Origin: Allomyces macrogynus ATCC 38327
Lineage: Eukaryota > Blastocladiomycota > Blastocladiomycetes > Blastocladiales > Blastocladiaceae
Assembly: GCA_000151295.1 (NCBI GenBank)
Contig: GG745350.1
Span: 629,896-693,895, forward strand
Direction of reading: 5' to 3'
DNA length: 64,000 nt
The translations under genes and the position numbers were made by a program. The notes beneath the pieces were generated by a model that was not told where the DNA came from, made no database searches, and saw only the letters and a program-made list of their open reading frames with translations. Below are positions 21,104 through 33,263 of this stretch, piece by piece. Position 1 is the stretch's first letter. Every line of letters begins with the position of its first letter.

Positions 21104-22738
21104 ATGGGCTCGTCAATCAAGAGCCTGTCGCTCATGGAGGAACCGTCAGGCGTGTTCGTCGTGGCGTTGACGGGTGGGCCGTCCGGCGGCAAGTCGACAG
21201 TGCAGACGATGCTCTCCGACGTGCTTGAAAACGCCGGGTACAAGGTCTACCGTGTGCCGGAAACGGCCACGATTTTGCTCGGCGGCGGCGTCACGTTTGC
21301 CGATCTCGGCCCGGACCAGCAGGAGAATTTCCAAGAGAACTTGCTGCGCGTCATGATGCGGCTCGAGCAGACGTTTATCGACTTGGCGCACTTGAACTAC
21401 AAGAAGCACGGCAAGAAGACGGTCGTGCTGTGCGATCGCGGGACTATGGTGCGCGGGGATGGCTCGCGCAAGCGCGATGGCATGGGCCGGTTTGATCACA
21501 CATGGGTGGAGACTGACGACGATGACGATTCCATTCTTCATAGGATCCTTCGGCCTGTACGTTTCTGACCGCAAGATTCGCATTCCGACGCGCTGCCCGA
21601 ACGGGGCCGATCTCGAGCCAATTTGCGATTGACTCAAGTCTCACCTTCGCTTTGCCGCTGCAGATATTGACCGCGACGGCTGGCTCAAGATCCTCAACAA
21701 GCTCGACTTACAGGAGGTCGATATTCGCGACAACCGCTACGATGTGGTGTACGGTTACCGTCTCATCCAATTTCGGGCATGGAATCAACACATTCTCATA
21801 TTTGCGGTCCCGTCTGTAGTGTTCACCTCGTCACGGCCGCCGACGGCGCCGAGGAATTCTACACGCTCGAAAACAACGCGACACGGTCCGAGGGCCTGGA
21901 ACTCGCACGGCACCTCGACAGTCTGGTCAAGCACGCATGGATTGGGCACCCGCACTTTGTCGTCGTCGACAATGTTGCAACCGATTTTGAGAAGAAGTGC
22001 CATCGCGTCGTTGAAGCAGGTGCGGTACAGCGCGATTCACTTCCTCCCGTCCATTCGCGAACGCCGACTGAAACTTCCTACTCAGTGCTCACGCGCATGG
22101 GCCTGCCCGACAAGCGCTGGGGCAAGGACATCAAGAAGCACAAGTTCCTGGTGCGCAACTTTGACGCCGATGCCGCGTTCCCGGTCCCATTCCGCGACTT
22201 GTACGTTTCCGCATGGCTCTCTCACCTTCCCCGACCTTCCCATCCCTCACCCATGCTCACGCCTGTTCCTAGCAACGTCGAGCACCGGTACCTCGTCAAC
22301 CTCAACGACGACGGCGTGCAAGTGCGCATGCGCAAGCGGTTCGATGAGTCGGGCACGTGCAACTACACGCTCACGACGCGGCAGGCGCCGCTCGCGGGCC
22401 AGCGCGTCGAGGAGCGCCGCGCGCTGATTGGCCGCGAGTACGAGGCGCTCAAGCATCAGACGGACCCGTCGCGGCACCCGATTGAGAAAGTGCGCCGGTG
22501 TTTCCTTTGGGAGAACCACTATTACCAGCTCGACATGTTCCTGTCGCCGTGCCCGGGGCTCGTGCTCATGGAGGCGTACCTGGCCGTGCCGGAGAGCAAT
22601 GACGACGTGGACGTGGTGGATGGACTGGCGGCGGTGTCGGTCAAGGACATGTTGCCGCCGTTCATTGAGATTGAGCGCGAGGTCACGGACGAGGCCGAGT
22701 TTTCAATGTTCAATTTGGCCAAGAAGGCGGATTCGTAG
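21104..22738 (+). CDS. TTD14-like ATPase with CYTH-type C-terminal domain
   Basis: Exons 21104-21448, 21544-21556, 21664-21748, 21820-22019, 22086-22200, 22273-22738; 407 aa. Residues 17-110 form a P-loop ATPase (VALTGGPSGGKSTVQTML, then KVYRVPETATILLGGGVTF and VVLCDRGTMDPSAYID). The middle has DIRDNRYDVVVHLVTAADGA and EFYTLENNATRSEGLELA. The C-terminal half resembles the CYTH/triphosphate-tunnel fold (VEHRYLVNL, FLWENHYYQLDMF). Drosophila TTD14 binds GTP and PIP3 and controls TRPL channel trafficking; the fungal role is unknown. Exon 2 is only 13 nt and is needed to restore both frame and the conserved DRGxMDxSA motif. The terminal stop is TAG. Confidence 0.9.
21544..21556 (+). other. 13-nt microexon
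   Basis: GATCCTTCGGCCT, flanked by CATAG and GTACGT. Including it gives RGTM-DPSAY-IDRDGW, matching the family motif DRGVMDASAF; skipping it shifts the frame. Flanking introns are 95 and 107 nt. Confidence 0.85.
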
Positions 22739-22856
22739 TTGGTGCATACGATTTCCAGGTCGCTCTTTGGGCGTTCTTCGGGGTCGCTGATGAACTGATG
22801 ATAGATTCGACCGGGCTTTCTGTAGCCGTCGTGATATTTCGGCACGCTTTGCTCCC

Positions 22857-25270
22857 TCATGCCGAACCATCTGGGGTGCTTCCTCCGCCAACCTGGCCGT
22901 TGAGTTGCAGGCTATGGTGGGTCGCGCAGCTTTTGTTTTCCTGTGTGATTTGTTTTACTCGTTCCGCGTGAAGTTTCAAATGTGGTAAATACGTCGAGCA
23001 CCTTGAATTTGCGGGGTGCTGGTCCAGGTAGAGGCAGGCAGCGACCAGTGCCGCCGTGACCGCGGCCGTTGCGCCGCTCCCTTGGTCAACGTAGTAGTAG
23101 TAGCTCAGCGCCGAACCGTCCGACGCAACCGACTTGGAGAGATCAATCGTGATGCTGCTGTTGTCGCACGCTGCGAGGAGCGTGGGCGCCAGCACGACGA
23201 GTGGCGGTCGGGGCAGCCCGAGCTGGATTCGGCACAATCTACTCACTCAGGTTGACCGACGCACCCGTCGACCTGCGTCGGACTTGAGTAAACGAGCTTG
23301 GCGATGCGGTCGTGGCCGAGGTCGACGACAAATTGGCCGTTTCCGTGGTCTTTTGGAACGCCTGCGCCTAGGTTAGCGTCCTGCAGCGCGCGGCACGACA
23401 AAATGGTCATTTCCTGGTCGGACCGGCCAGCCACCCGGTCTTCACGGGCCATAAACGCGTGCTCGGCATCAATGATGGCACGGGCACAACCATGAAGCGG
23501 GCGCCGCGCTTCTGCATCTTGGCGAAAAGTGCGAGGATATTCGACAAGAACCCGCCAGCGGCCGAGAGCATGGTCTTGCGAGCCATGAAGACGCCGCTCA
23601 ACGCGGCGCGGGACAGCTTCGTCGGGCTGGCCACACCAGGTGGGAGCGGAGGCTTGCGGCGGCGCGTCATGGTCGAGTCGACGCCCGCAATCGGCACGTC
23701 CACTTCCGTCCCGGAAGCGGTGCGCGCGAAGACCTCGAGCATCGCCGGTGTGCGGCAGCACACGTATTCGGACTGGGCGACTTGGGTCCCGGCGCGAATC
23801 AGCTCATCGGCCGACTGTACGATAGTATGTTGAGCGCCGGGTAACCCTATTCCTCGAGCATCGCGACGGCTCGGCGCAGCCGTTCGATCGGGGTGCCGCG
23901 CGGGTGCGCGACCACGACCGCGGCCGACGGGTTCATGCAGTCGTGCATCCTGTCGTCACACGACACGGGGGCACCCTTGGCCAATCGGAGCACCGTCTCC
24001 ACCCACATGTGCTGTGCGGCCTTGAGTTCTGCGCCGGATTCGCTGGCGATACCACGGTCAATAGCACGCGCCAGCTGGCCGGCCAGAACGTAGACGGCGT
24101 TCTCCCCCATCACGCCACGGATCACCGGTGTGCCGGTCATGGCCAGTTCTTACGCAATTTGGGCATGTCGCGTCGCATCCGGAACCACAGCGACGCGTGT
24201 GTGTGCAGCGTCTGTCAGGTACCCGACGGCGTGGATCGGCGTGAGCGGGGTATCGCGCACCTCAAGCGCGTGCTTGGGCCAGCGTTCCGCGTGGGTGCTG
24301 ACTTGCGCGGCGGCCCCGGCCACGGGACCGAGGATCGTAATATGCAACGACGAGGGGGTGCTGCGGCCCCGGTCGATCGCTTCGAGGAACACGGCGAACC
24401 CCTTGCCTTCGTCGCCCACGTAGACAAGCTCACGCGCCAGGCGGAGGGCCGGAGCGGCAAGCGGGTGCATCCGCGACGTGCGCGCCCGACGTGAGCAGCG
24501 GCGCGAATTGAGCGCCCTTGTGGTTTCCGCCTGCGGCGGCGGCGTCACGCAGCTCCTCGCTCGCAAACACGACGTGGTTCGCGAGCGCAATCGTTCGGTC
24601 GCGCAAGACATTCTCCACATCCGTCCCGGTCCCCGGGTGCGTGACGCCCACGACGAGGCGCGACGGAATGCACCGCGTGCCGAGCGCCGCGGCCGCGACC
24701 GTGTGGAAGGCGGCGTGCGAGTCGGCGTCAAAGTAGATGACATCAAATGAGTGATTGCACGTCATAAGGTCCTGGCAGACGGCAACCAATGCGGTGGTTG
24801 TGCTCCCCGGCAGGCTGGGCACGCGCTCGACCGTGATCCTATTGTCATCGACGTTGTCGAGTGCGAGCCGCGTCGTCGTGTAGACAGTCACGTCGATTCC
24901 AGCACACGCGAGAGCCCGCGCGAAATACTTAAAGCTGTCACGCTCGGCCGGGCTAGAGGCAGAAGCGACGGCGTCGACAAAGAGCGCGACCGACCGGCGA
25001 CGGGATGGGAGGTCTGTGTGGTGCATGTGCGTGAGAATGGATTCTGGACCGCCATTTCAATGAATCAGAGCAGCGTGTACCATTAAGCACGGCGACCGGC
25101 TGGCTGACCGGCACACGCAACGCGCAATCGGTGCCCGCAAACCCGGCATCACAGAAAAACGCGCCATTGGCCGCGATCAAGCCGCTGCCCGAGCAATCGC
25201 GTAGGTTGAAGCCAAGGACGACGTCCTCGTCAGCGAGATGGCCGGCCTGGTTGGAGGGGTCGGTCGCCAT
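22857..25270 (-). pseudogene. Disrupted EGF-like / GT4 glycosyltransferase / PKD-like gene
   Basis: Exon A (25270-25081) encodes an EGF-like module with six-Cys spacing (RDCSGSGLIAANGAFFC, DAGFAGTDC). A canonical 67-nt phase-1 intron leads to a GT4-like glycosyltransferase (RRRSVALFVDAVASASSPAE, later LVYVGDEGKGFAVFLEAI and AMTGTPVIRGVMGENAV). A 3' block after a 50-nt intron reads SITIDLSKSVASDGSALSYY, like a PKD/REJ beta-sandwich, and ends at 22857. The frame is not intact: a TAA (24152-24150) sits in the IA-x-ELAMTGTPV motif where the family has Leu; the frame shifts near 23480 within FMVVPV/AIIDAEH; and frame changes near 24480 and 23850 need unusual 49- and 53-nt introns. No signal peptide is seen at the N-terminus chosen. 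Probably a decaying gene; a badly sequenced real gene is the alternative. Confidence 0.6.
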
Positions 25271-26601
25271 GGTCAGAAATCGCTCGTCGCTCCAGCTTCG
25301 TTTGCCAAAAAGAACGAACCAAACAATCCGACGGCGTGCGGAACACGAACAGGGACTGAAGCGAGGAATACCGTGAATGGAGCTATGAATGAACCGCAAT
25401 CATGACGGGACGAGAGGAGATTGGGGTGTTCAGCGTTGCGAACGCTCAACGTTTGACTTTTGGCGACTTGCCAACAGTCACAGCTGGTGCCAAAAAATTG
25501 TCAAAAAGTATCAGAGGAGGTATACATGATCCTGATTGTTTGAGTTCAAGAAGCATGGAACATGACAGTCTATTTTGTTCCTCTTGCGGAAACTCGCTCA
25601 TTTTTATTCTTTTGCGACTTGGCGCCCATGGTGGATGATGGATCAGACCAGCGTCGAGAAATGGCGCGCGCGCGGCCGAATGAGATTGTGCATCGGTCAT
25701 TGGCCAGAAATTCATTTCCGCGATCATGTTACATTGGCCAACAAGTCAACATGAATCCAACAACGAGCGTGCTCTCGGTGCAGCTGAAGTGGACCCGCTC
25801 ATCCGTGGAAATCCGGATACCCGTTCGAATCGTGCAATTAACAAACTAAGCGAAAGATCGGATGCAACGACGCATCATCAGCTGCTTGTCAAGCGCGCGC
25901 AGTCTCGTCGGCCCAGTCTCCGTTGGATTCCGCAGTGCCGTGGCTGGTATGGCAATCACCATCGTGGCCAGCCATGGCATGGAGAGATCCAGTTCAACAG
26001 CACACGACGAAATTTCCAACCCAACAATGGCAATAAAATCACCGCCTCGTCTCCCTGACTTGGGTATTCAATACGCGCGCCAAACCCCTTTTCTCATCGG
26101 GGGAAGAGAAGTGCGGCTGCTCTAGCCCAGCGGCTGCACTTTTGTTGCCCTCGAAGGTTGGCGAGTTTGGTCACGGCGAGTTATAACCGCTGCAGGTTCA
26201 CAGCCTGCGTGCCGCAGCCCGGTATTATCGGGGGTCCGGTCCAACTGTTTTGCTTGTTCGCAATCGGAGGTGTCAAGTATGAGCGGGCATGAGCCGCGGT
26301 TGGTTGTTGGTTCGCATCACATGCGAGAATTTGATGCATGTCTTGAAGACCCATGCCTGACCACTGCTCTGAGGCCCGCCCCAGTCTGTCGTTTTCCGGA
26401 GCATGAGCGTCTCCGTGCGCGTTTTGAAGCCACTCAACGCGACCAGATCCAATCAATTCCAAGAAGTGCAAAATCCCTTCTGTATAATTAATCAGCATTT
26501 TTCAATCAATACTCCCAGGCCAGCCGGCACCATACCGTCGTCGCCGCCACCACCGCATCTACGACCCCCACCTTCTCTCTCCCACGCCATCAGCATGCAC
26601 A
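25271..26601. other. Long intergenic region upstream of the EGF-GT4 locus
   Basis: 1.33 kb, clearly AT-richer than the flanking genes (many A and T runs). It lies between the 5' end of the EGF-GT4 gene and the 3' end of the ABC transporter. Short open frames here have no recognisable motifs. Confidence 0.5.
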
Positions 26602-29600
26602 TCACGGCACGAGCGACCCCGTCGTGACGCGCAAAAACACGTCTTCGAGCGAGCACGTGTCAACAGTCCACTCTGTGACCCCGACATCCCCTGCCTCGGC
26701 GGCCACCGCACGAACGAGCGCAGCCAACGACGCAGCCGGCGACGCGCCCATGAGAGCGGCCCTCGGCATGCCCATCCCGGGGACGGGCGTCTGCGGCGGT
26801 GCCGCGGCCCGTGGGAAAATGAACTCGAGCTTGACTTTATCCGCAAAGTAAGGCGTCACGTCCATCATGGTCGTTTCAATCACCTGCGGTGCCGAGAACG
26901 GGACCGTCGGCGACGGCAATTCGGCCTCGATATCGGCCGACGCGGCGGATGCGGCAGCGGCGCGTGCCGACGCGGCCTGCTGCATGCACGCTTGGAAGTA
27001 TCCCGCGTAGACGACGGCCGGCAGAGAAGCGACCCAGTCCCGCACGCCGGGCGCCGCGTACCGGCCGCACTGCAACACGACGCGCCACCCGTTGCCGTAC
27101 TTGTGCTTCAGTTCTGCGGCGGACCCGATGCACCGCACGCGCCCACGGGCCATGATCGCGATCCGGTGGCACAAGTACTGCACTTCGGCCATATCGTGCG
27201 AGACGAGCACGAGCGACACGTGCGAGTCGTCGCGCAACTGCGCGAGGATCCGCCACAGGTTATGCTGGTGGTGCACGTCAAGCGCCGTCGTCGGTTCGTC
27301 ACAGACGAGCGTCGTTGGGTCGCCGAGGAGCGCAATCGCCAACGACACGCGCCGCTTCATCCCGCCCGACAGCGTCCCGGCGCGCTGGTGCCGGAACGCA
27401 ACGAGCCCGACCAGACTCGCGACGTGTCGCGCGGCGCGCTTGCTTGCGAGCACCGAGTACCCCTTCAGGTGCGCGTAGAACCGCAAGTTCTCCTCGACCG
27501 ATAGTTCGTCGAGCAGGTAATTGTCTTGGGGACACAGCCCCAACCGACCCGTCGTGGTCACCGTCCCCTCGGTCGGCCGCACCTGGCCTGTGATCATATT
27601 CACCGTGTGCGTCTTGCCGCACCCGTTATGCCCGAGCAGCCCAAAACACTCGCGCGCGTCGATCCCCAAACTCAAGTCCTCGACAATCGCGTGCGTCTGG
27701 CCGCGGTACCGCTTGGTCACGCCCTGGAGCCTTACAACACACGGTGCGTCAGCACGCTGCACGCGCTCGGCCTCGCGCGCGATCTGCGAGTCGACGGTCA
27801 AGATACTCGTCAGCGACTCGCCGCGCATGTGCGCAATCGACGGCCGCCGGCCACTCGCACCGGCACCAGCGGTGGTTCGCGGCAGCGATCCGGTATGGCC
27901 CGACAACGACCGCACGTGGCCGTGCGCCTTGGACGCCGACCCGTACCGCGCTTTCGGGTCCATGGTCGACGGTGCCTCGGACGCGAGCGATTCGGGCGAC
28001 GTGGGCGAATCCGGCATATCGCTCGACTTCATGATCGTCGGCGGTGTTTGCAGCGGCGGTGGCACGAATGTCGATTCCTTGGAGTCGGCACGCATTGCCT
28101 TCTTGGACTTGGGCTGCCGCGTGAGCGACCCGCCCTGGAACCGCGGCCCGCGCGCGCAAATGGCCGCGCGCACTTGGTTCCAATTGACGAGCGAGAGCAA
28201 CGAGAGCGCGACACAGGCGAGGTAGCACACGAGTCCCATGGCCGCGAGCCAGATGTACGCCGGGATCAAGAACTGGTGGTCGAAATCCTGCAGGACAATG
28301 CGCAGTGCAAACGCGATGGCGACGCCCGGGAAGGCGAGCTTGGCGCGGGTCACGGTGATAGGCAGCGAAATCACGTCCGAGTAGACGACGAGCACGCACG
28401 GCAGCGCCACGACCAAGGGCACGAGGTACGACAAGAACGAGGCCATGGTGCGCGACCCACCCATGAGCGGGACCGCAATTGCCGCATAGAGAAACGCCAT
28501 TCCAATGATCGCGTGCGTACCGAGGAACAGCGTCAGCGCGAGTTCAGCGGCGCGAATGTGCGGGTAAATGGCGACGAGCGTGCCACCGAGCACGACGAGG
28601 AACGGCAGCGCGTAGACGAGGCAGTAGAGGTAATGCGATGCCCAGTAGGCGAGCAGCGAGAGGCCATTGACGCGGTAGTACGCCAAAAACTTGCCGTGCT
28701 CGGCCATTGGGATCAGGATAAAAATCGTGAAAAACAGCCATAGCAGCACGCACACGAGTGCGTTCATGAGCAGCTCGTCGCGCGCCGAGTATTGCAAGTC
28801 CGGCACGCGCACCATCGACCCATAAATCCGCTCGTTCGGCCCGACTGCGTCGCGCACCAGCGTCGTCATGGCTGACGCGACCATGTGCCGCACGGGCCCG
28901 TCGAGCAGCCACAGCCCTTCGAGCGTGTACCATCGCACATCGGCACGCGTCAGCGGCCACCCTTCTTGATTCGACAGCGTCTGCTCGGCAAGTTGCCGCT
29001 CGGCATCATTTCTCGACAATTGCTGAATCACGGCCGCGGGCGCACTCGGCAACTTGGACTCGACCACGTTCAAGTTGTTCATGGTCGCCTGCACGCCGAG
29101 CTCGTGGCACCCGGACGACGCGTTGGTGCCGACCGGGTACAGGTACGACATCATCGGGTACGCCGCCGTCGTCCAGTACCGCAAGTCGAGCGCGACCTTC
29201 CTTGCGTCGCCAACGGCCTCATCGGCCGTGATGGCCAGCGCAAAATCCGGCACGCTCGCGGCCATTTGCACATCCGCGTCATTCAAGTCGCGCAACGGCG
29301 CCGGAAACCCGCCGCGCGCGGCAATTGCGGCCCGACACGTGGCCGGATAGTATCGCGCGGCCTGGTCGAACGTCTGCGGCGTATCCGCATACAGCGCGCG
29401 TTGCCGGTCGGCCATAGCCGTCGCCCACGCGTCGGGCGGTGCCGCTTGGAACCGTAAATCGCGCGGCCGCTGGAGCATGGCGACAGCGACCGCCGACGTC
29501 GGGCCCGAATAATCGATAAATTGCGCCATGGCATTGAAATCGAGTTGCCGGTTAACGCCCAACAGCGCGACCGCCGACTGGCTCGTGATAATGCTCTGCA

Positions 29601-32600
29601 TGCGCGACGGCGCATTGATCCACAGCCGCGGCGCGACCGCCGACTGGTACCGCGTCTGCTTGATGGCCGCGTAATCGGGCACCGTACAGAGCGCGGCGGT
29701 TGCGGGGGCGCACGCCGTCGTGACTTTGGACACGTACGATTTCAGCACGCCGACGTTGCACGACCGGTTGCCCGAGAAGGGGTCGGCGACCTGGTAGAAC
29801 CCCGTGGGCCCGCCGTCCATGTCCGAGTGGCACAGGTTGCGCGCCGACAGCGAGACGAGCAGCGTCAAGCCCACGACGACGCCGACAAACAAAATGAGGA
29901 ACATGAGGTTGTGCTTGACCTGCTTGAGCTGCAACTGCAGATTCTTGCGCAGCATCCCGAGCAATTGGTTGAAGAGCGTGACGATATGCCACTGGTGATC
30001 GAGAAACGACCCGTTCGGGCGACGTGCTCCCGGCCCGATGGCGCGTTCTGGATCAGCCAAGTTGGCCGTCGACGCATTCATCGACTCGATGGGCGAGACG
30101 GCCGAGAGCGCCATGGCCGCCTCGGTCCCGGGTTGCGGCGGCAAAATCGACTCCATCGACGAATGCAACTCCCAGTCCAAGATCGGCGGTGTCTCGAGGT
30201 ACGGCGCAATGGCCACAAACGCATTCCGCGTCATGCGCAGCAGCGCCGTCGTTGCCGACATGACGCGCCACTCGACGATCGCGTCCGGGTTCGGGAACGC
30301 CTGCAGGACGCGGCGCGGGTCGGCAACGGTCACGAGCACCTCGAGCATGTTCTGTTCCTGGTGCAGCTCCATCAAGTTGCGATGCAGGACGACGCGGCCA
30401 CCAGGGGCCGCGAGCACAACGACGTCGTCGGCGAGCGCATGCACTTCCTGCGTCGAGTGCGACGTGAGCAGCACGGCGGCGCCGCGCGACTTGAGCGACG
30501 AGACGAATTCCCAGACGTGTCGGCGGTGAATCGGATCGAGCCCATTGCTAATCTCGTCCATGACGACCAGGTCCGGATTGCCCACACACGCGCCGAGAAT
30601 CGAGAGCCGGCGGCGCATCCCGCCCGAGTACTCGCCAACAGCCTGGTCGGCCGTGGCCAGCAGCGAGACGGCGGCGAGCATTGACTCGACGTAGCTGCCG
30701 AGCTCGGCGTTGGGCACACCGCGGAATCGCGCCCAGAGCCGCACGTGCTGTCGCGCCGTCAAGGACGCGTAGACAATGTCGCTTTGCGGGCAGACACCCA
30801 TGGTCGCGCGCGCCTGTCGAGAACCGAGCGGCGCGCCAAAGACATGGCCCGTGCCGGCCGTCGGCTTGGCCGAGCCCATGAGCACGTCAATGAGCGTGGA
30901 CTAGGATTCAGTATAGATGAGTTTCTGGCGAACGGAACCGCAAAACAAAGACCGAAAAAAAGGCGTACCTTGCCCGACCCATTGTGACCCAGCAATGCCG
31001 TCACCACCCCGCGCTGAATCCTCAGCGACACGCCGTCCAACACCACGACCGTCTCGCTCCCACAGCAGGGCCCACACCCTCTCCTCCTCTGCTGCCGCTG
31101 CCGGCTCCGCACACTCCCCTCGTGCCCCGAGCCCTGCGGCGCCTGCGTCTGCTGCGACTCCGCCATCCTCGGCCGCTTGAACGCCTGCGAGATATGATCC
31201 AACTCCACGACATCGGCAACATCAGCCCCGTGCTTTCTCGGCCCATAGAACCCCCAGTACGCGGGCATGAGCGGGAAATACCACGGCTGGCGCCAATGGT
31301 GCGACTTGCCCGTGAGCTGGTTCAAGTACCAGCAGAGCACGAGAAACGCGCCAATGCTCGCGGCTTGCCAAATAGCCATACTCGTTGGGATCCGCGACGG
31401 GTCGGATTGCGCGGCGGCGAGCGTCAGGACGTACGGGTAGGTGACGCCCGACGTTGACGACGATGACGACGCGGGACTCGTAGCGACAGCGTCGGTCGGG
31501 ACCCCCGCGAGGTTGCCGTGGCCCGTGGATGCCGCGACGCCGCGCCAGGTGTAATCAATGGCGCCCCCAAGTGCGCGGCCGAGCTGGAAGAAGGGCAGGA
31601 CGCCAAACACCCAGTAGAGAGCGCCCTCGGCCGAGGTCCCGAGCGACGGCTGGTTGAACCGCAGCCACCAGGGCGTGATCGTGCTCGCCCAATACAGCTG
31701 GTTGAGGTCGGTCAAGTTGAGCACAAACAGGAATAGCGCCGTGACGACCATGAGCATGACCGTGAGCACCGACGTCGCGTACGGGCTCGTCGAGAGCGCG
31801 ACCGCGACCACGGTACCGAGCGCGCACAGGCTCATAATAAACAAAAACAATATGCTGAACAAGTACGTCGGTGCGATCTGGTTGAGCGCCGCGTAGGTCG
31901 CGAGCCGCGCCGGGATCAGCGCGAATCCCGCGGCGATCGCGGCAACGCCGGCCATGACAATGTAGACGCTCAGCCAGTAGACCGACTCGAACAGGTTCAT
32001 TTGCCGCAGTTGGTTGAGCACGCCGTCAAACTTGTCCTGGCTGAGCAGCGACACGATCAGGAGCAATGCCGGGAAACTGCCCGCCGCGACCAGACACGTC
32101 GTGACGATATTGGCCGCGTAGTGCGTGAGCGTTTCCATACTGCGCTGCATCTGCATCGCCTGGTCGGAAATCACGGTGCCGCCATCGGTCGTCGGTGCCG
32201 GTGGAACCAACTTGTCCGCCATCCCAGCGGCGGCGACATCGTCACTGGCCTCGGTCTCGGGCATCATGGTCGCGTTCAGCCCCCACGCGGGCACTTCGCG
32301 TGGGACGATGCGCGGGAACGTGGCGAGTTTCAAGTCGACAACGTGCTGCTTGCCCGACCGCACGTTCAAGATGGCGTTCTCGAGCAACAGCTTGACACTG
32401 AGCATCGTGCCTTTCGACACGCCATAGTCCCGCGCGAGCGCCGGGTCATAGTACATGCCGAGCGCGTTCGCATCGCCTTCTCCGATCGTATACCACGTGC
32501 CCTGCAACGACGCGAGCCGTGCGTCCGCGTCGGCGCGCGACAACGGACTGTCCTGCCGCCACGTATCTTGCGCGACCGACCCATTGGAAAACGTCGTGAA

Positions 32601-33263
32601 ATGCACAAGGTAATGCCGTGGTCGACGCTGGTGCTGCCGATTGCGCCGGTAGTAGCTGTCGAGCATGGCGGCCTCGGAATCGAACCCGGCCACGTCCTCG
32701 CCGAGCTCGAGGTCCGCGAGCCGCGCAAAATCAGCCATGATGGCGGCATGGTACGCATCTTGCGGCGCATACGAAACCGAAATCTTGCAGTAGAATGCGC
32801 CGTCGGCGCACGCCGGCAACGCAACGGCCGCGGGGGTCGTGCCGTTCAGGTTCACGGTCGTCGGGAAGACCACTTTCTGCAACGTGTCCGCGAGCGCGCC
32901 GTGTGCGGCCGTGGCCAGCAGAATCGCGAGCGCCGGCATGATCAGCGCCAAGACGAGCAGCAGCGGCGTGCCGCGCGTCATGACCAACAAGTGCTTGCGC
33001 AACAAAGCTTCGAGCTGCATGAGCCACGCGGCCACCGGGTGCGAGATCAGTGACGGCGGGCGGTACTGGAACATGGACTGGCGCGCGGCCGACCGTTCGG
33101 GCCGACGAATACTGCGCAGCGGGAACCGTCGTGTGAGCGACGTGATCGCGGCCATGGCCGCGGCCGCGGCACTCGACGTGCGCCGGTGCAGGGCCGGATT
33201 CGGCCCCAGTGTTGCCGGATCTGCACTCGGGTCGGCGAGCGACGGGTCCGATCCTAATGGCAT
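26602..33263 (-). CDS. ABCA-type full-length ABC transporter
   Basis: Exons 33263-30969 and 30900-26602; 2197 aa, in the range of ABCA transporters, which mostly move lipids across membranes. Order: membrane domain 1 with a long exocytoplasmic loop between the first helix (LLLVLALIMPALAILLATA) and a helix cluster (ALLLIVSLL to LFLFVLNLT); NBD1 with Walker A GHNGSGKST, signature YSGGMRRRLS, Walker B LVVMDEISNGLD and H-loop TSHSTQ; membrane domain 2 with first helix LMFLILFVGVVVGLTLLVSL and a second large loop; NBD2 with Walker A GHNGCGKTHT, signature LSGGMKRRVS, Walker B LVCDEPTTALD and H-loop VSHDMAE. The single 68-nt intron splits Walker A of NBD1 between Lys765 and Ser. NBD2 has His where Ser/Thr usually follows the P-loop Thr. 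A Ser/Pro-rich ORF just upstream may be its N-terminal part. Confidence 0.93.

Noticed and set aside
27526..28743. Long plus-strand open frame (405 codons) opposite the ABC transporter
   Set aside because: It is a shadow of the transporter coding strand: Arg-rich, no motifs, and GC-rich codons keep the opposite frame open.
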